Shown one piece after another: positions 35,462-45,644 of a DNA stretch of 64,000 nt. The stretch is taken from the NCBI GenBank assembly GCA_010279815.1, contig QEOQ01000070.1, positions 306,823-370,822 on the forward strand. Direction: 5' to 3'. The stretch comes from Brachionus plicatilis (Eukaryota > Rotifera > Eurotatoria > Ploima > Brachionidae). Position 1 is the stretch's first letter, and each line of letters opens with the position of its first letter. The notes under the pieces are model-generated. The model made no database searches. It was not told the origin of the DNA and was given only the letters and a program-made list of their open reading frames with translations. Both the position numbers and the translations under genes were made by a program.

Positions 35462-37537
35462 ATTTTTTTTCTAAAATTTAATAATCATTTAAGGGAAGAT
35501 TGATTTTTATTTAACTAAATTAATTTCACAAATTACGTCAGATATACCGATGCATTTAAAAAAATTTCTGAATTTTTTTTTAAATTTTTGTTGAAAAAAG
35601 AGAAAAGTTAAATTGTACAAATTTTTTATTCTAATTTATTCAAAAAAAAAATCCAAAAATAAATAAAACTTTTTGTGATTGACTTTTTATTTTAAAGATA
35701 AAAAATAAAGGATCTACCAATTTTACAACAATCAAATACTTTCCCCCTCAAAATAAATACAAAACGTTGAAACTTTTATCCACAATTATCAAAAACTTTT
35801 CATTTAATCAAAAGATTATTTTACGAGTTTAATATAAGAAAAAAAAATTCTAATCGGAAAAATGAAAAAAAAGAAAGGCAAAAATCGGATTGCTAAAAGT
35901 GCAAAAAAATTGTGGGAAGTTTTTATTTAACAAAAACAAAAGCCTTTTTAAATGCTCTACTTTCGTACTGCACTAATCTGGTCATGCTGAAAAATCCAGT
36001 GTTGATTCTGATCAATAAACCCTCAGTTGATGGTAATAAGTGGTAAACACAAACTGATTGATTCAATCAGTATAAATGTTGAAGTATCCGCCCAATTAAA
36101 AATGATTTCGAAAATTTTTCGAAAATTATTTCGTTTTTTTTTCGTTTTTTTATACATTTTTTTATTAAATTGAGAGCATGAATTTAACAAAAAAAATCGT
36201 TTTTGGTGATTATTTATAAATAGGACTTTTTAAGATTATAATTCAAAAAAATAACATTTTTAATAAAAAAAAATTTAAAACAATACAGTACTGCTACGAA
36301 AAACTGTTTTACGTAAAATTACGTAATTTCCGGTAATTTTACGCAAAAAGTAAAAATTCCAAAAAATATTACTTTTTTTGAGAATTTTGACATTTTTTGA
36401 CTCTTTTGAAATTTTTTAGTCCTGAATTCGAAAAAAAAATCTTACTTTTTTTCACGTAATTTTACGTGAAATTTTATTCAATAGTGGTAAATTCTTATAA
36501 TTCAATGATTCGACCAATCTCCATTTCTTTCTATAACCACTTATTTATTTATTTATTTATTTAGTAAATAATTTGAGGTATATACCTCAGGCCACACAGA
36601 ATGGAACTAAGTCCTTCTTTTCTGCCTTCTTTAATTACTTTAATTTTTATTAAAATTTTTTTTAAAGATTAAATTAAAAATAAAAAATAATAAAAACCTT
36701 TTTTAAATGATTTATATAATTTTGGCATTTTTCTTTGGTTAAAGATTTGAAATCTTTAACCAAAACAAAACTTCTACTTTTGAGTTCAATAGGTAATTTC
36801 ACATTTCAACATGAGGAGAGAAACAAAATCATTAACAAATTATCAATTGAAAATTGACGTTTGACTGAGCAATTGAATATGACCGAAATTTTACAAGGTA
36901 TTTGAAAAATGTTTTTAATTTACTTCTTTTTTTATTTAATTTGAGGACTTATTTTATTAAAAATTGTTTTCAAAATTTTAGAACTCGATTAGAAATTGAA
37001 TTGCCAAATTTGGAGTCAGATTCTTCGAGTGAATCAGATGACGAATCATCACACTGTAGAGATGAAAAGTAAAATTTCTTACTTAGTCGAATTTAATAAA
37101 AAAGTTTTTATTTGTGTTTAATTTTCCTATGGCGTTTTGTTAATTTAATTCTTCAATTTTGCGAAGCTGAGAAAAAGGACAAAGATCCATTCTGAGTAGC
37201 CTTGGGAAGGAAAACTTCCTTAAATTATACTATAAATAAATAAATAACCAACAACTACGCAAAAAATTCGAAGTCAAAATTTCGAAATTTTTTCATAAAA
37301 TTTTCGCCAAAATTATTACTTGGGCGGTAGCTTTATGATTGTTACTACCCCGGATTCCAACCTAAACTATTCAGTAGCTTTAATCTAAACTATTAAGTAG
37401 AAATACTTGGAATGATACTTTTTACGCATACTTGGCAAAATGAAAATAATTTTATATTTTTACATTTTCATATTGTAATTTTTCAGAAAATAAAAAAAAA
37501 ACTCAAAATAATTTAGTTACCAAAATTAAAAATAAAA
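35462..37537. other. Spacer with LINE-like tails and TTACGTAA repeat
   Basis: 36285-36490 is an ACGTAA/TTACGT-rich inverted-repeat remnant (family C). At 36541-36600, (TTTA)n borders a GAGGTATATACCTC hairpin, and at 37185-37247 an AAGGAAAACTTCCTT hairpin precedes (ATAA)n. Both look like 3' ends of non-LTR retrotransposons in opposite orientations. Between them, 36982-37072 is open after an acceptor-like TTTTAG and encodes a short acidic Ser-rich tail (ESDSSSESDDESSHC), possibly a remnant exon. GGCAAAATG at 37434 may be a family-A end. Confidence 0.5.
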
Positions 37538-38101
37538 AGGATATGGGGCAATCAGGTCTAAAATAGGACTTTTCACATTTTTTAACTTTTCTATAGTGAT
37601 TCTTGTAGATCTTGACGCGCTGATTCCAAATATATGTGTATTTTTTGTCCTAGGTAATTATTTTATGAATTATAGCCTTCGGAAGTTTTTAAGGGTATAT
37701 TAGGTTTTTAAGCCATAACTTGGTCAAATTTTATCATTTTTTTATAAAAAATACACCAAAATGTTCAGAAAAGAGCGAAGAATCTGAAAATAATAGTATC
37801 AAGTCAAAAAAATCACGTAAAAAATGAACTATCCTTGAAAAACCAAAAATTGGCTATGCCTCGCTTTAGACCCCCCGGGTACCCCCATGTCAAAGGACAC
37901 CCCCCCAAAAAAAAATGTATTTTTTTCGGGTTGCTCAGTGTCTAAAACATACTAGAAAATCAGATCCTGCATTGAAACCCTTCTTGGAAAACTTTTATCT
38001 ATCAAAGAAGTTTTATTAATCAATTGGTTTAATATTGGAAAAAGCTGGATAAAATAACTTTTTTAAAAGACAAAAAATATTTTTTTATTTTATTATTTCA
38101 A

Positions 38102-38338
38102 TTATTCAGTATCTGAAATGTCGTCATCGTTTAAAATTGTATCATCATTCTCAAAATTATCTTGTTTACTGCAGTCAAAGCAAAAATTATAAAAAGTTTT
38201 GCTTTTATTTGATACAATCTTTTTCGGATTTTGTCTTGCAAAGCCTAAGTACCAAATTACACTTGTTACATGGGAGCAGGCCCCAAAAACCCTTGAACCA
38301 GCTTTACAGTCGCAATACCATTCTTGAATCGGATCCAT
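38102..38338 (-). pseudogene. SWIM zinc-finger C-terminal fragment, left arm
   Basis: 78 codons with WYCDCK, then FGACSHVTSVIWYLGFAR, the CxC...CxH pattern of a SWIM finger, and an acidic tail DDDISDTE before the stop at 38102-38104. Upstream in the arm the frame meets stops, so it is not a full gene. SWIM fingers bind DNA or protein in transposases and kinases. Here the most likely source is a DNA-transposon protein. The metal ligands are all intact in this copy. Confidence 0.7.
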
Positions 38339-38380
38339 TGATGAACATAAATGAATACATGAATATCTTATTCATGTATT

Positions 38381-38643
38381 GTGAATATAAAATCTCTTAC
38401 TTTTGGTATTTATCAATTAAAACAGTCTTTGTCTTATACAATCGAGCATATGAATGATAGTGGGAATTATCAGTTTGAATATTTTGAAGAAGCTCAAGAA
38501 CTAATAAGGGTAAAAATAAATTCAAGATTTTCATCTCAGGTAATTCACAATACATGGATAAGATATTCATCATGTTCATCAATGGATCCGATTCAAGAAT
38601 GGTATTGCGACTGTAAAGGGTTTTTGGGGCCTGCTCCCATGTA
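38381..38643 (+). pseudogene. SWIM zinc-finger fragment, right arm, frameshifted
   Basis: Encodes more of the protein than the left arm: GIYQLKQSLSYTIEHM, LIRVKINSRFSSQV, NTWIRYSS, then WYCDCK, where a 10-bp deletion shifts the frame into GFLGPAPM and a stop. The SWIM Cys-x-His half follows out of frame to about 38805. The extra N-terminal part matches the typical lead-in of SWIM transposon proteins, supporting a single parental gene for both arms. Confidence 0.7.
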
Positions 38644-39374
38644 ACAAGTGTAATTTGGTACTTAGGCTTTGCAAGACAAAATCCGAAAAAGATTGTATCA
38701 AATAAAAGCAAAACTTTTTATAATTTTTGCTTTGACTGCAGTAAACAAGATAATTTTGAGAATGATGATACAATTTTAAACGATGACGACATTTCAGATA
38801 CTGAATAATTGAAATAATAAAATAAAAAAATATTTTTTGTCTTTTAAAAAAGTTATTTTATCCAGCTTTTTCCAATATTAAACCAATTGATTAATAAAAC
38901 TTCTTTGATAGATAAAAGTTTTCCAAGAAGGGTTTCAATGCAGGATCTGATTTTCTAGTATGTTTTAGACACTGAGCAACCCGAAAAAAATACATTTTTT
39001 TTTGGGGGGGTGTCCTTTGACATGGGGGTACCCGGGGGGTCTAAAGCGAGGCATAGCCAATTTTTGGTTTTTCAAGGATAGTTCATTTTTTACGTGATTT
39101 TTTTGACTTGATACTATTATTTTCAGATTCTTCGCTCTTTTCTGAACATTTTGGTGTATTTTTTATAAAAAAATGATAAAATTTGACCAAGTTATGGCTT
39201 AAAAACCTAATATACCCTTAAAAACTTCCGAAGGCTATAATTCATAAAATAATTACCTAGGACAAAAAATACACATATATTTGGAATCAGCGCGTCAAGA
39301 TCTACAAGAATCACTATAGAAAAGTTAAAAAATGTGAAAAGTCCTATTTTAGACCTGATTGCCCCATATCCTTT

Positions 39375-40027
39375 CTGAAATATTGCACAAAAAATCTAAA
39401 AATATTAAAATATAAAAATGTAAAATTTTCTAAATTTTTCCGAATACTATTGATTTTCTATTTGATACTTCAAAATTGGATTCATCACTGATAACGGAAG
39501 TCTTCTCATTATCAGTCTTTGTTAGAAACACAAACTCGAAACTTCGGCAAATTGAAGTTTGAGATCAAGATCAAAAGATAAAAATATAAATTGTATTATT
39601 TTTTTTTATAAAAAAGAAAAAATAAATTTTTTTAATTGAATTTTTTATTTTAATTATTTATTATTGATTATGGAATAATCATCAGAATATTTAACATTGA
39701 TGAAAATTTTTTTGCAAAAGTCGACCAAAAAATAAAAAACAAAATAAAAAATGAAACTTATGAGGTAAAACTATTCATTTTGTTTAAATTAAATCAAGGT
39801 AAGACTTGATGTAAATTCTTGAAGACTTTATTTTATTTTAAAAATTATTTGAATTAAAATGTCTAATGATTCATTCTTGGTACAATTAAGCAGAACGGCG
39901 GAAATTTTTTTCGAAATTTCTTCTTTCAATTTGATTTAATGTTGACATTTATATTGAAAAAATTTGATTAAGTAGCATAAGTCAGATGGTATAAATATTA
40001 GGTTAATTTAAAAAAAAATACAACAAA
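39375..40027. other. Spacer before VMO-I/lectin gene
   Basis: AT-rich. The first 60 bases resemble a decayed family-A arm (AAAATATAAAAATGTAAAA). A mixed stretch at 39480-39560 has no recognisable coding. No discrete promoter can be assigned. Confidence 0.4.
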
Positions 40028-41092
40028 ATGAAAAAATTATTATTTTTTCTATTCATTTCCTTTATGGTATTAAATGGAAGTTGTAGAGAATATTCAACAG
40101 TGATCGGTTCTGATAGGCACACAAATTGGGGCGACTGGCATGAACCTGTCTTTTGTCCTCCATATTCTTTTGCTGTCGGCATTGACATCAAATTTGAGCG
40201 TTTGCAATTTGCAGGGGATGATACTCATCTAAACGCTATTCGATTGACTTGTGATGATGTTGCTTCGACAAAGATTCAAAGTGGAGAAGGTGCATTTGGT
40301 AAGTGGTTCACTGAAACTTCCAAAAAACGATCAATTGGAGCTGATTCAAGTTACAATAATTCAGCTAGATGGCTATCAATTGGTAAATATTTGCCAAAAA
40401 TTTTAAAAGCTATGGGAAAAGCTGCAAAACTAGCACAATATATTCTAGAAGAGGAACCTACAAATGGATGTGATGATCTAGGAAAATTTACTGGTTTTAA
40501 ATTCATTGCTGAGCCTCCAATATCAGGCGATGATACTGCAGGAAATATGGTAAGCATGTTTTGTGAGGGTGGGGACCAAGTTTGGTTTAATATACAGTAT
40601 TTCGGAAAAAATTTAAAAGAAACAAGAAAAAATTGTCCCGATGGACAAGCTATTTGTGGAATAAGAACCCAAATTGAGCCAAAAATAAATGGAGACGATA
40701 CTGCTTTGAACAATGTAGACTTTTATTGTTGTAAAAATTATTACAAATTTTTTAACATTGCTACCAAAAGAGCTTTGGATTCTGATTTTAATAAAAAGGT
40801 TTATACACTTGATAACAATGACTCGCCACATCAAAGATGGGAAATCATGGAGCATGATCAAAAATACTTTTCCTTAAAAAATGCTAAAACTGGTTTAATT
40901 TTGGATAGCAATCACAATGGCAATGTTTATACGAATCCTGATTATGGCAATGACTATCAGAAATGGTTTTTTGATGATAAAAATCGCATTGTAAACAAAG
41001 CTACTAATAGAGCTTTGGATTCAAATTTTGAAGGCAGTGTGTATACATTTCCACCAAATGATAGTGATCATCAATTATGGTTTCGTCGATAG
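40028..41092 (+). CDS. Secreted VMO-I / ricin-B-type lectin fusion
   Basis: Single exon, 354 residues. Residues 1-19 are a signal peptide (MKKLLFFLFISFMVLNGSC). Residues about 28-235 form a vitelline-membrane-outer-layer-I domain with its repeated signature: WGDWHEPVFCPPYSFAVG, GDDTHLNAIRLTC, GDDTAGNMVSMFC, GDDTALNNVDFYC. Residues about 238-354 form a beta-trefoil lectin-like domain with three QxW-type motifs (HQRWEI, YQKWFF, HQLWFR) and repeated RALDS. VMO-I proteins coat eggs or occur in mucus and tear secretions. QxW trefoils usually bind sugars. The join suggests a secreted glycan-binding coat or defence protein, but its function is not known. It has only the carbohydrate-binding type of domain and no enzymatic domain. 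The lack of introns is notable. Start is the first ATG, followed directly by the signal peptide. Confidence 0.85.
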   Translation: MKKLLFFLFISFMVLNGSCREYSTVIGSDRHTNWGDWHEPVFCPPYSFAVGIDIKFERLQFAGDDTHLNAIRLTCDDVASTKIQSGEGAFGKWFTETSKKRSIGADSSYNNSARWLSIGKYLPKILKAMGKAAKLAQYILEEEPTNGCDDLGKFTGFKFIAEPPISGDDTAGNMVSMFCEGGDQVWFNIQYFGKNLKETRKNCPDGQAICGIRTQIEPKINGDDTALNNVDFYCCKNYYKFFNIATKRALDSDFNKKVYTLDNNDSPHQRWEIMEHDQKYFSLKNAKTGLILDSNHNGNVYTNPDYGNDYQKWFFDDKNRIVNKATNRALDSNFEGSVYTFPPNDSDHQLWFRR

Positions 41093-41498
41093 AAATTTTT
41101 CTTTATTTTATTTTACTAATTTTATTGAATAAAAATATGAGCAATCAAATTTAATTTTTTTAATTTTACTCAAAAAAATTTTTTTTTTTAATTTTGCTAT
41201 ACTTAATTTTCATTGACTTTAACAAAAAAAAAGTCTAAAAATTCTAGTTATATTTTTTTACAACAACAACCACCAAATCTAAAATTATTTAAGTAGCGAT
41301 GACATAATTCTAACATTTAAATAAAATAAATTTATAAATTACAAAAAAAATTCGAATTAGGAAAAATCATAGAGACAAATAAAATTAATCTTAAAATACT
41401 GATTTTGTTTTTGATCATTAATATTTCCTTTGTTTATTAGAATTTTTTTTTAAATTGAATTTAGCGAAACATATTATGTTTCATGTTGTTTCATCATA

Positions 41499-41862
41499 GG
41501 TTTTGTGAAATTCAGTACAAAATGATAAAAAGAACAGAAAAAATGTAAAAAAATTAAATAACTTTTTTTCAAAAAGTTTAGACTTAATTCTGTAAATGCA
41601 ACATAGTGAAACATTCAAAGTTGCATCAAATATCTATTCTGCTAAATTTAATTGTAGAATTTAGCAGAATTAAATTTCAAAATAATCGAGCGTAGTGCAT
41701 TCTGCAGAGATTTTGCACATTATTAGCAGACTCTAACAGTAGATGCAACTTTGAATTTTGCACTATGTTACATTTACAAAATTAAATTTTAACTTTTAAT
41801 AAAAAAAGTTATTCAATTTTTTTACACATTGTTCTGCTCTTTGTACTGAATATCACAAAATC
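41499..41862. mobile_element. Family-E palindromic element
   Basis: Left GGTTTTGTGAAATTCAGTAC pairs with right GTACTGAATATCACAAAATCC, and the arms continue through AAAAAATTAAATAAC and TGTAAATGCAACATAGTG to the centre. The middle contains CTGCAGAG. There is no coding sequence and no convincing flanking duplication. Confidence 0.65.
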
Positions 41863-41994
41863 CAATCAAAAAAGTTTAAAAGGCTTGATTTTTTCAATTT
41901 AAATTTATCAAAAAGAATTTTATTTTTCTAATTTTTGGAAACAAAATTGTTCCATTTTTAGAAAGATAATTATCGATTGTTGGTATTTATATCT

Positions 41995-42479
41995 GTAAAG
42001 CCCGATCGGGTCAATTTGGATTTTTTTATTTTTTTTTTTAATCTTTTAAGCCAAATCACTAAATTTTAAAAATGAAAAATTAATTTTTTACATTGATTAA
42101 TTCCTTTTCAATTTGATGAATAAATTTATTATTATCTAAACACTAATATTTATTTATTAATTAAAAAAAAAAAGTTTTAATCTCCCTAAAGGTTTTAATT
42201 GTCAGAGTGGCCTAAGCAGCACTACGTTTTAGCATTATAAAAATGTTGATATAAAAGTTTAAAAAAAGCTTTGAAATTTTTTTAATTAAATTATTTTAAC
42301 TTAGTACATTAATAAACTAATGATTCGGGTCAAATTGACCCGCCTGACTTTTAATTATAATTTTTTTTTGGCTATTATTTTTGAAAATCGATTGAAGTGA
42401 AAAAAAAATTTTTAAATCTTTTAATTCATAATGAAGTTTAAAACCTAAAATCGGATCCCGTCGGGCTTTCTAGTGTTAA
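41995..42479. mobile_element. Possible piggyBac-like non-autonomous element
   Basis: The right end reads CCCGTCGGGCTTTCTAGTG directly followed by TTAA. The left has GTAAAGCCCGATCGGGTCAA, and a GGGTCAAATTGACCCG palindrome lies at about 42328-42343. TTAA-flanked ends are typical of piggyBac. The left end lacks a clean TTAA, so this call is tentative. Confidence 0.4.
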
Positions 42480-43196
42480 ATTAGTGATAAGATTTTCCCA
42501 ATCTGAACTCATCTTTTAACTTAGAAATAATTTCTTTTCTAATTTTTAAAATTTTCCCCACAATTTTCCTTATTAACCGTTATGTTTTTTTAATTAATCA
42601 ATTTTAAATGTAATTTATTAACCGCCTAATAAAAGTTTGTATTTTTCAAATTCACCACAATTTGTAAAGCTATTTTTTTTTTCCTATCTTGAGCTTCTAA
42701 AGATTTTGTTCGAGTTTTTGTTAAAAGAAAAATGAAAAAATGAAAAAAATTCGTCATCACTTTGGTCTGTTGCGACCCTACTTTTTTCGCTGGTTGTTAT
42801 TTTATCACCATTTTATCGTCATGAAAATTTTGAGAATCATTTTATATCTGATATAAAATATTTTCCATATTTCAACTTATTAATCAAAAATTTATTAAAA
42901 TTTCAAAATTTCTTCTAATTCATATTGGAACAAGCCATCGGTAAGACGCCGAAAAAATTGTGATACTATTTTAATTTATTTTATCTAATTTTTACAATTC
43001 TGTGTTAAAAATTAAAAAATTTGAATTTGAATTTTACATTGTTGATTTGGGTCTTTCCTGTTTTATGAACAAAAAAAAATATTTTGAAATGAACCAGAGA
43101 AAAAAATAAAATTAATAATGGGTCACCCCTAGTTAATCATTAACTTCAATACAATAAATTTAAGATTTTTTGATATATTGTAGAACAAGGTTCACT

Positions 43197-43444
43197 TAGT
43201 GTAAAAAAAGTATAGGCCATCAGACAGACCGACCGTGAAATGGCCGGCCACCTCACGGTCTCCTAAAATTTGGCCGGCCATTTCACGGTCGGTCTGCCAG
43301 TTGGCCGCCGGTTGGCCGGCCAGTCAGGATAATTAGCCCGTAAATAAACCGGCCGTTTTTTGGCCGCTTGCACGGTCGGCCACTGTCTCGGTCATTTTCT
43401 TTTTCTGGCCGGCCATGTGGCCTCTCGACAGGCCTCCAACACTA
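43197..43444. mobile_element. GC-rich GGCCGGCC island, hAT-like ends
   Basis: A sharp GC-rich patch in very AT-rich DNA, with at least five GGCCGGCC/GGCCGG palindromes and repeated ACGGTCGG/CCGACCGT words in both orientations. Outer ends TAGTGT and ACACTA are inverted, and the right end CCTCCAACACTA resembles the hAT end at 7345. No 8-bp duplication and no ORF. It is most likely a small hAT-derived element. Confidence 0.55.
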
Positions 43445-45189
43445 ATTTTAAAATGAAATTTGTTCTTTAAAGAAATGTGTTCCTCGTAAACTTAGCAAAA
43501 AAAGCCAGAAAGCCAGATTTGTTTTACCTATTAATTTTTAAAAAATTGTAAAACCAGCAATTTTTTTGTTTTATTTTTACAGAAAAATTGTCATGTCTTA
43601 CGAAACGAAGTATTCTTAATAAAAAATCCCTGATTAATAATTTCAGCTAATGAAAAATATAAGTTACTAGAACGTTTTTTGTTCATAAAATATTTCGGCT
43701 GTTAAATTTGAATTAAAAAAAGCACCTTTTCAATGGTATTTTATTAATAACTTTTTATGTTCTATTTCAATTTTGCAGTTTTTTTAGCGAAAAATTACTC
43801 AATAATTGTTTTACTCACTCAATTACTCAATTTTATATATGATCTTTAATCGATGAGGCTTGAAAAAAATGATATAGAAAGTCTGTAAAAATCAGTTAAT
43901 AAAAACGGAAATCGGGCCATCTTAGAGAATCAAAATAAATAAAATTCGTTTTTTATGTGATTTTAGTGATTTAATTTTAAAAATCTTAACCCATGATCAC
44001 AAAACAGGAAAGGTCCGAATTTTGGTACAGTGAAGTTGAGAGTAATTTTTGACGATTTATGATTCATTAACTAAAATTGATAAAAAAGTTTTTTTTCCCT
44101 AAATTTGCATAACTTATATTATTCATATTATTTTTTATCGTATTAAAAATATAAATTAAATATTTTAAATTAAATTTAAAATCTAAAAATAAGCAGATAT
44201 ACGTTTAACTCGATTTTGGGCAATTTTTTGGCTTAGAGAAGAATGTTTTGGTGGTTCAATTAGACAATTTTTTTTTAATTAGAACAATATGTAGATTATT
44301 TAGAATATTAAAGTATGCTTTTTGATGAAAAATCCGAGTTCTGTAATCTGATTTTTAATTTCTAAGATCTGAGTTAAATCTCAATAATTCGTTGTTTAAT
44401 ACAATTCGGTTCATATAGTGACAAAGGATAAACAAAAATTCTTATAAAAGTTAAATAAAAAATCAATTAATTTATTTAATTTAATTAAATACTGGAAAAA
44501 CTAGCATCAAACTTGATTTTTAAAATAATATAATAATATAAGTTACAATAAGCTAGCAAGCTAGACTTACGAAGATGAGAAACAGTAGGATTCCATCTAT
44601 GGTAACTGTGGTTTGTACACTGTGTTTAGAGCACAGTCACTTCCAGCTCTGCCTTCATCACACTGAAGATTGATTATTCCATTGAATAAATTCACATTTT
44701 TAAATTAATTAAGTAATTTAATGAAAAGCAAGTCATTTTTATATTTATCTACTTAAAGTCCGGACAAGGATTTGACTTAAGAATCGTGACTTTTAAAAAA
44801 CTCTGACTCGTAATCGTCTGGAAGTGTCAATAAAAAGGTAAAACACAATTTAAATCAATTATAGTAGTATTTGGATTTCAAGTTGGGTTGAAATCTAATT
44901 AGATAAGAAAATAAAAAAATTAAGAAAATAATTCACTGCTAATCAGACTTTATAAATTTCTGCTATTCTTTTAGAATGATGCCAAAAATTTGATATTGAT
45001 ATTGAGTTTTAAATTTGACAATAATTTTATATTTTCAATTAACATCAGAAATAGTTAAAAAAAAAAAATAATTTAAAATGAAAATTTTATTACAAAATTC
45101 TTAAATTCATGTAATTGATAAAAAAAATAAACATTTTTATAATATAAAGCTGAAAATTCTTTGATTTAGAAATTTAAATTTAGTGATTT

Positions 45190-45546
45190 TTAATCAAATA
45201 ATTTCATAGAATGTTGAAGAGATCTGGTTCTGAATCTTTTTTCGGTATGTAGATTCGGTGATATTGGAACAGTAAGAGGAGCTGTACTCGGATGAACGGT
45301 AAATTGTCTAAAATGTCTAACTGGATTCGCTTTGAACTCCATTTGCTCTCGCATCTTTCGTATTTCCTCTAGCTCAAGTCGATTGACCTCTTGCTCTCGG
45401 ATTTCCTTAATTAATTCAAGCAATTGCTTACTTGACTTTTGAAGATCAGCATGAATCTGGGAACGCCGATGCTTAGCTTTTTGGTCAGTTCGTATCAAGC
45501 CATAAGGATTTTTTTCAACATTTTTTTCAATACAAACTTGAACCAT
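45190..45546 (-). CDS. Small TPX2-domain protein
   Basis: 118 residues in one exon. It is mostly helical and basic (residues about 25-70, KSSKQLLELIKEIREQE), then MEFKANPVRHFRQF and STAPLTVPISPNLHTEKR, the conserved ending of TPX2-type microtubule-binding domains (KAxPxxxF then PLTxPxxPxLxTxxR). TPX2 proteins nucleate and bundle spindle microtubules and target kinesins or Aurora A. This short form has only the last domain, so the role is inferred as microtubule binding. It lies only about 98 bp downstream of the stop of the carboxypeptidase gene on the same strand, which is unusually tight. No upstream exon was recognised, and the ATG at 45546 gives a sensible N-terminus. Confidence 0.6.
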   Translation of the reverse strand: MVQVCIEKNVEKNPYGLIRTDQKAKHRRSQIHADLQKSSKQLLELIKEIREQEVNRLELEEIRKMREQMEFKANPVRHFRQFTVHPSTAPLTVPISPNLHTEKRFRTRSLQHSMKLFD

Positions 45547-45644
45547 TTCAAATTCAAATAAAAATAATTTTAGTAAAATAAAAAAATTAAAATCAAAGCA
45601 TATCGTCTTTTAAATTAGTCTTTTTATTATTCAAGCTAAAAAAT

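Larger units (their letters stand above)
37538..39374. mobile_element. 1.8-kb inverted-repeat element with SWIM fingers
   Basis: The left arm (37538 to about 38395) returns inverted in the right arm (about 38520-39374) with very high identity, ending GGATATGGGGCAATCAGG / CCTGATTGCCCCATATCC. Each arm carries the C-terminal exon of a SWIM zinc-finger protein pointing out from the centre. The spacer (38397-38520) continues the right-hand ORF. SWIM fingers of this type are common at the C-terminus of Mutator-like and related transposases. The right arm lacks 10 bp (GCTGGTTCAA) present in the left, which breaks its frame. No flanking duplication was found, so the true ends may lie elsewhere. Confidence 0.8.
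41093..45189. other. 4.1-kb repeat-rich spacer
   Basis: Holds a palindromic element (41499-41862), a candidate piggyBac-like element (about 41995-42479) and a GC-rich GGCCGGCC island (43197-43444). An isolated exon-like patch at about 44580-44690 reads CDEGRAGSDC on the minus strand next to a GTAAGT, reminiscent of an EGF-like module but followed by a stop. An AAGTC motif cluster is at 44755-44815. No complete gene was recognised. Confidence 0.5.

Noticed and set aside
37434..39430. A family-A element split by the SWIM inverted repeat
   Set aside because: Both flanks show only weak, AT-rich resemblance to family A, not enough to claim a nested insertion.
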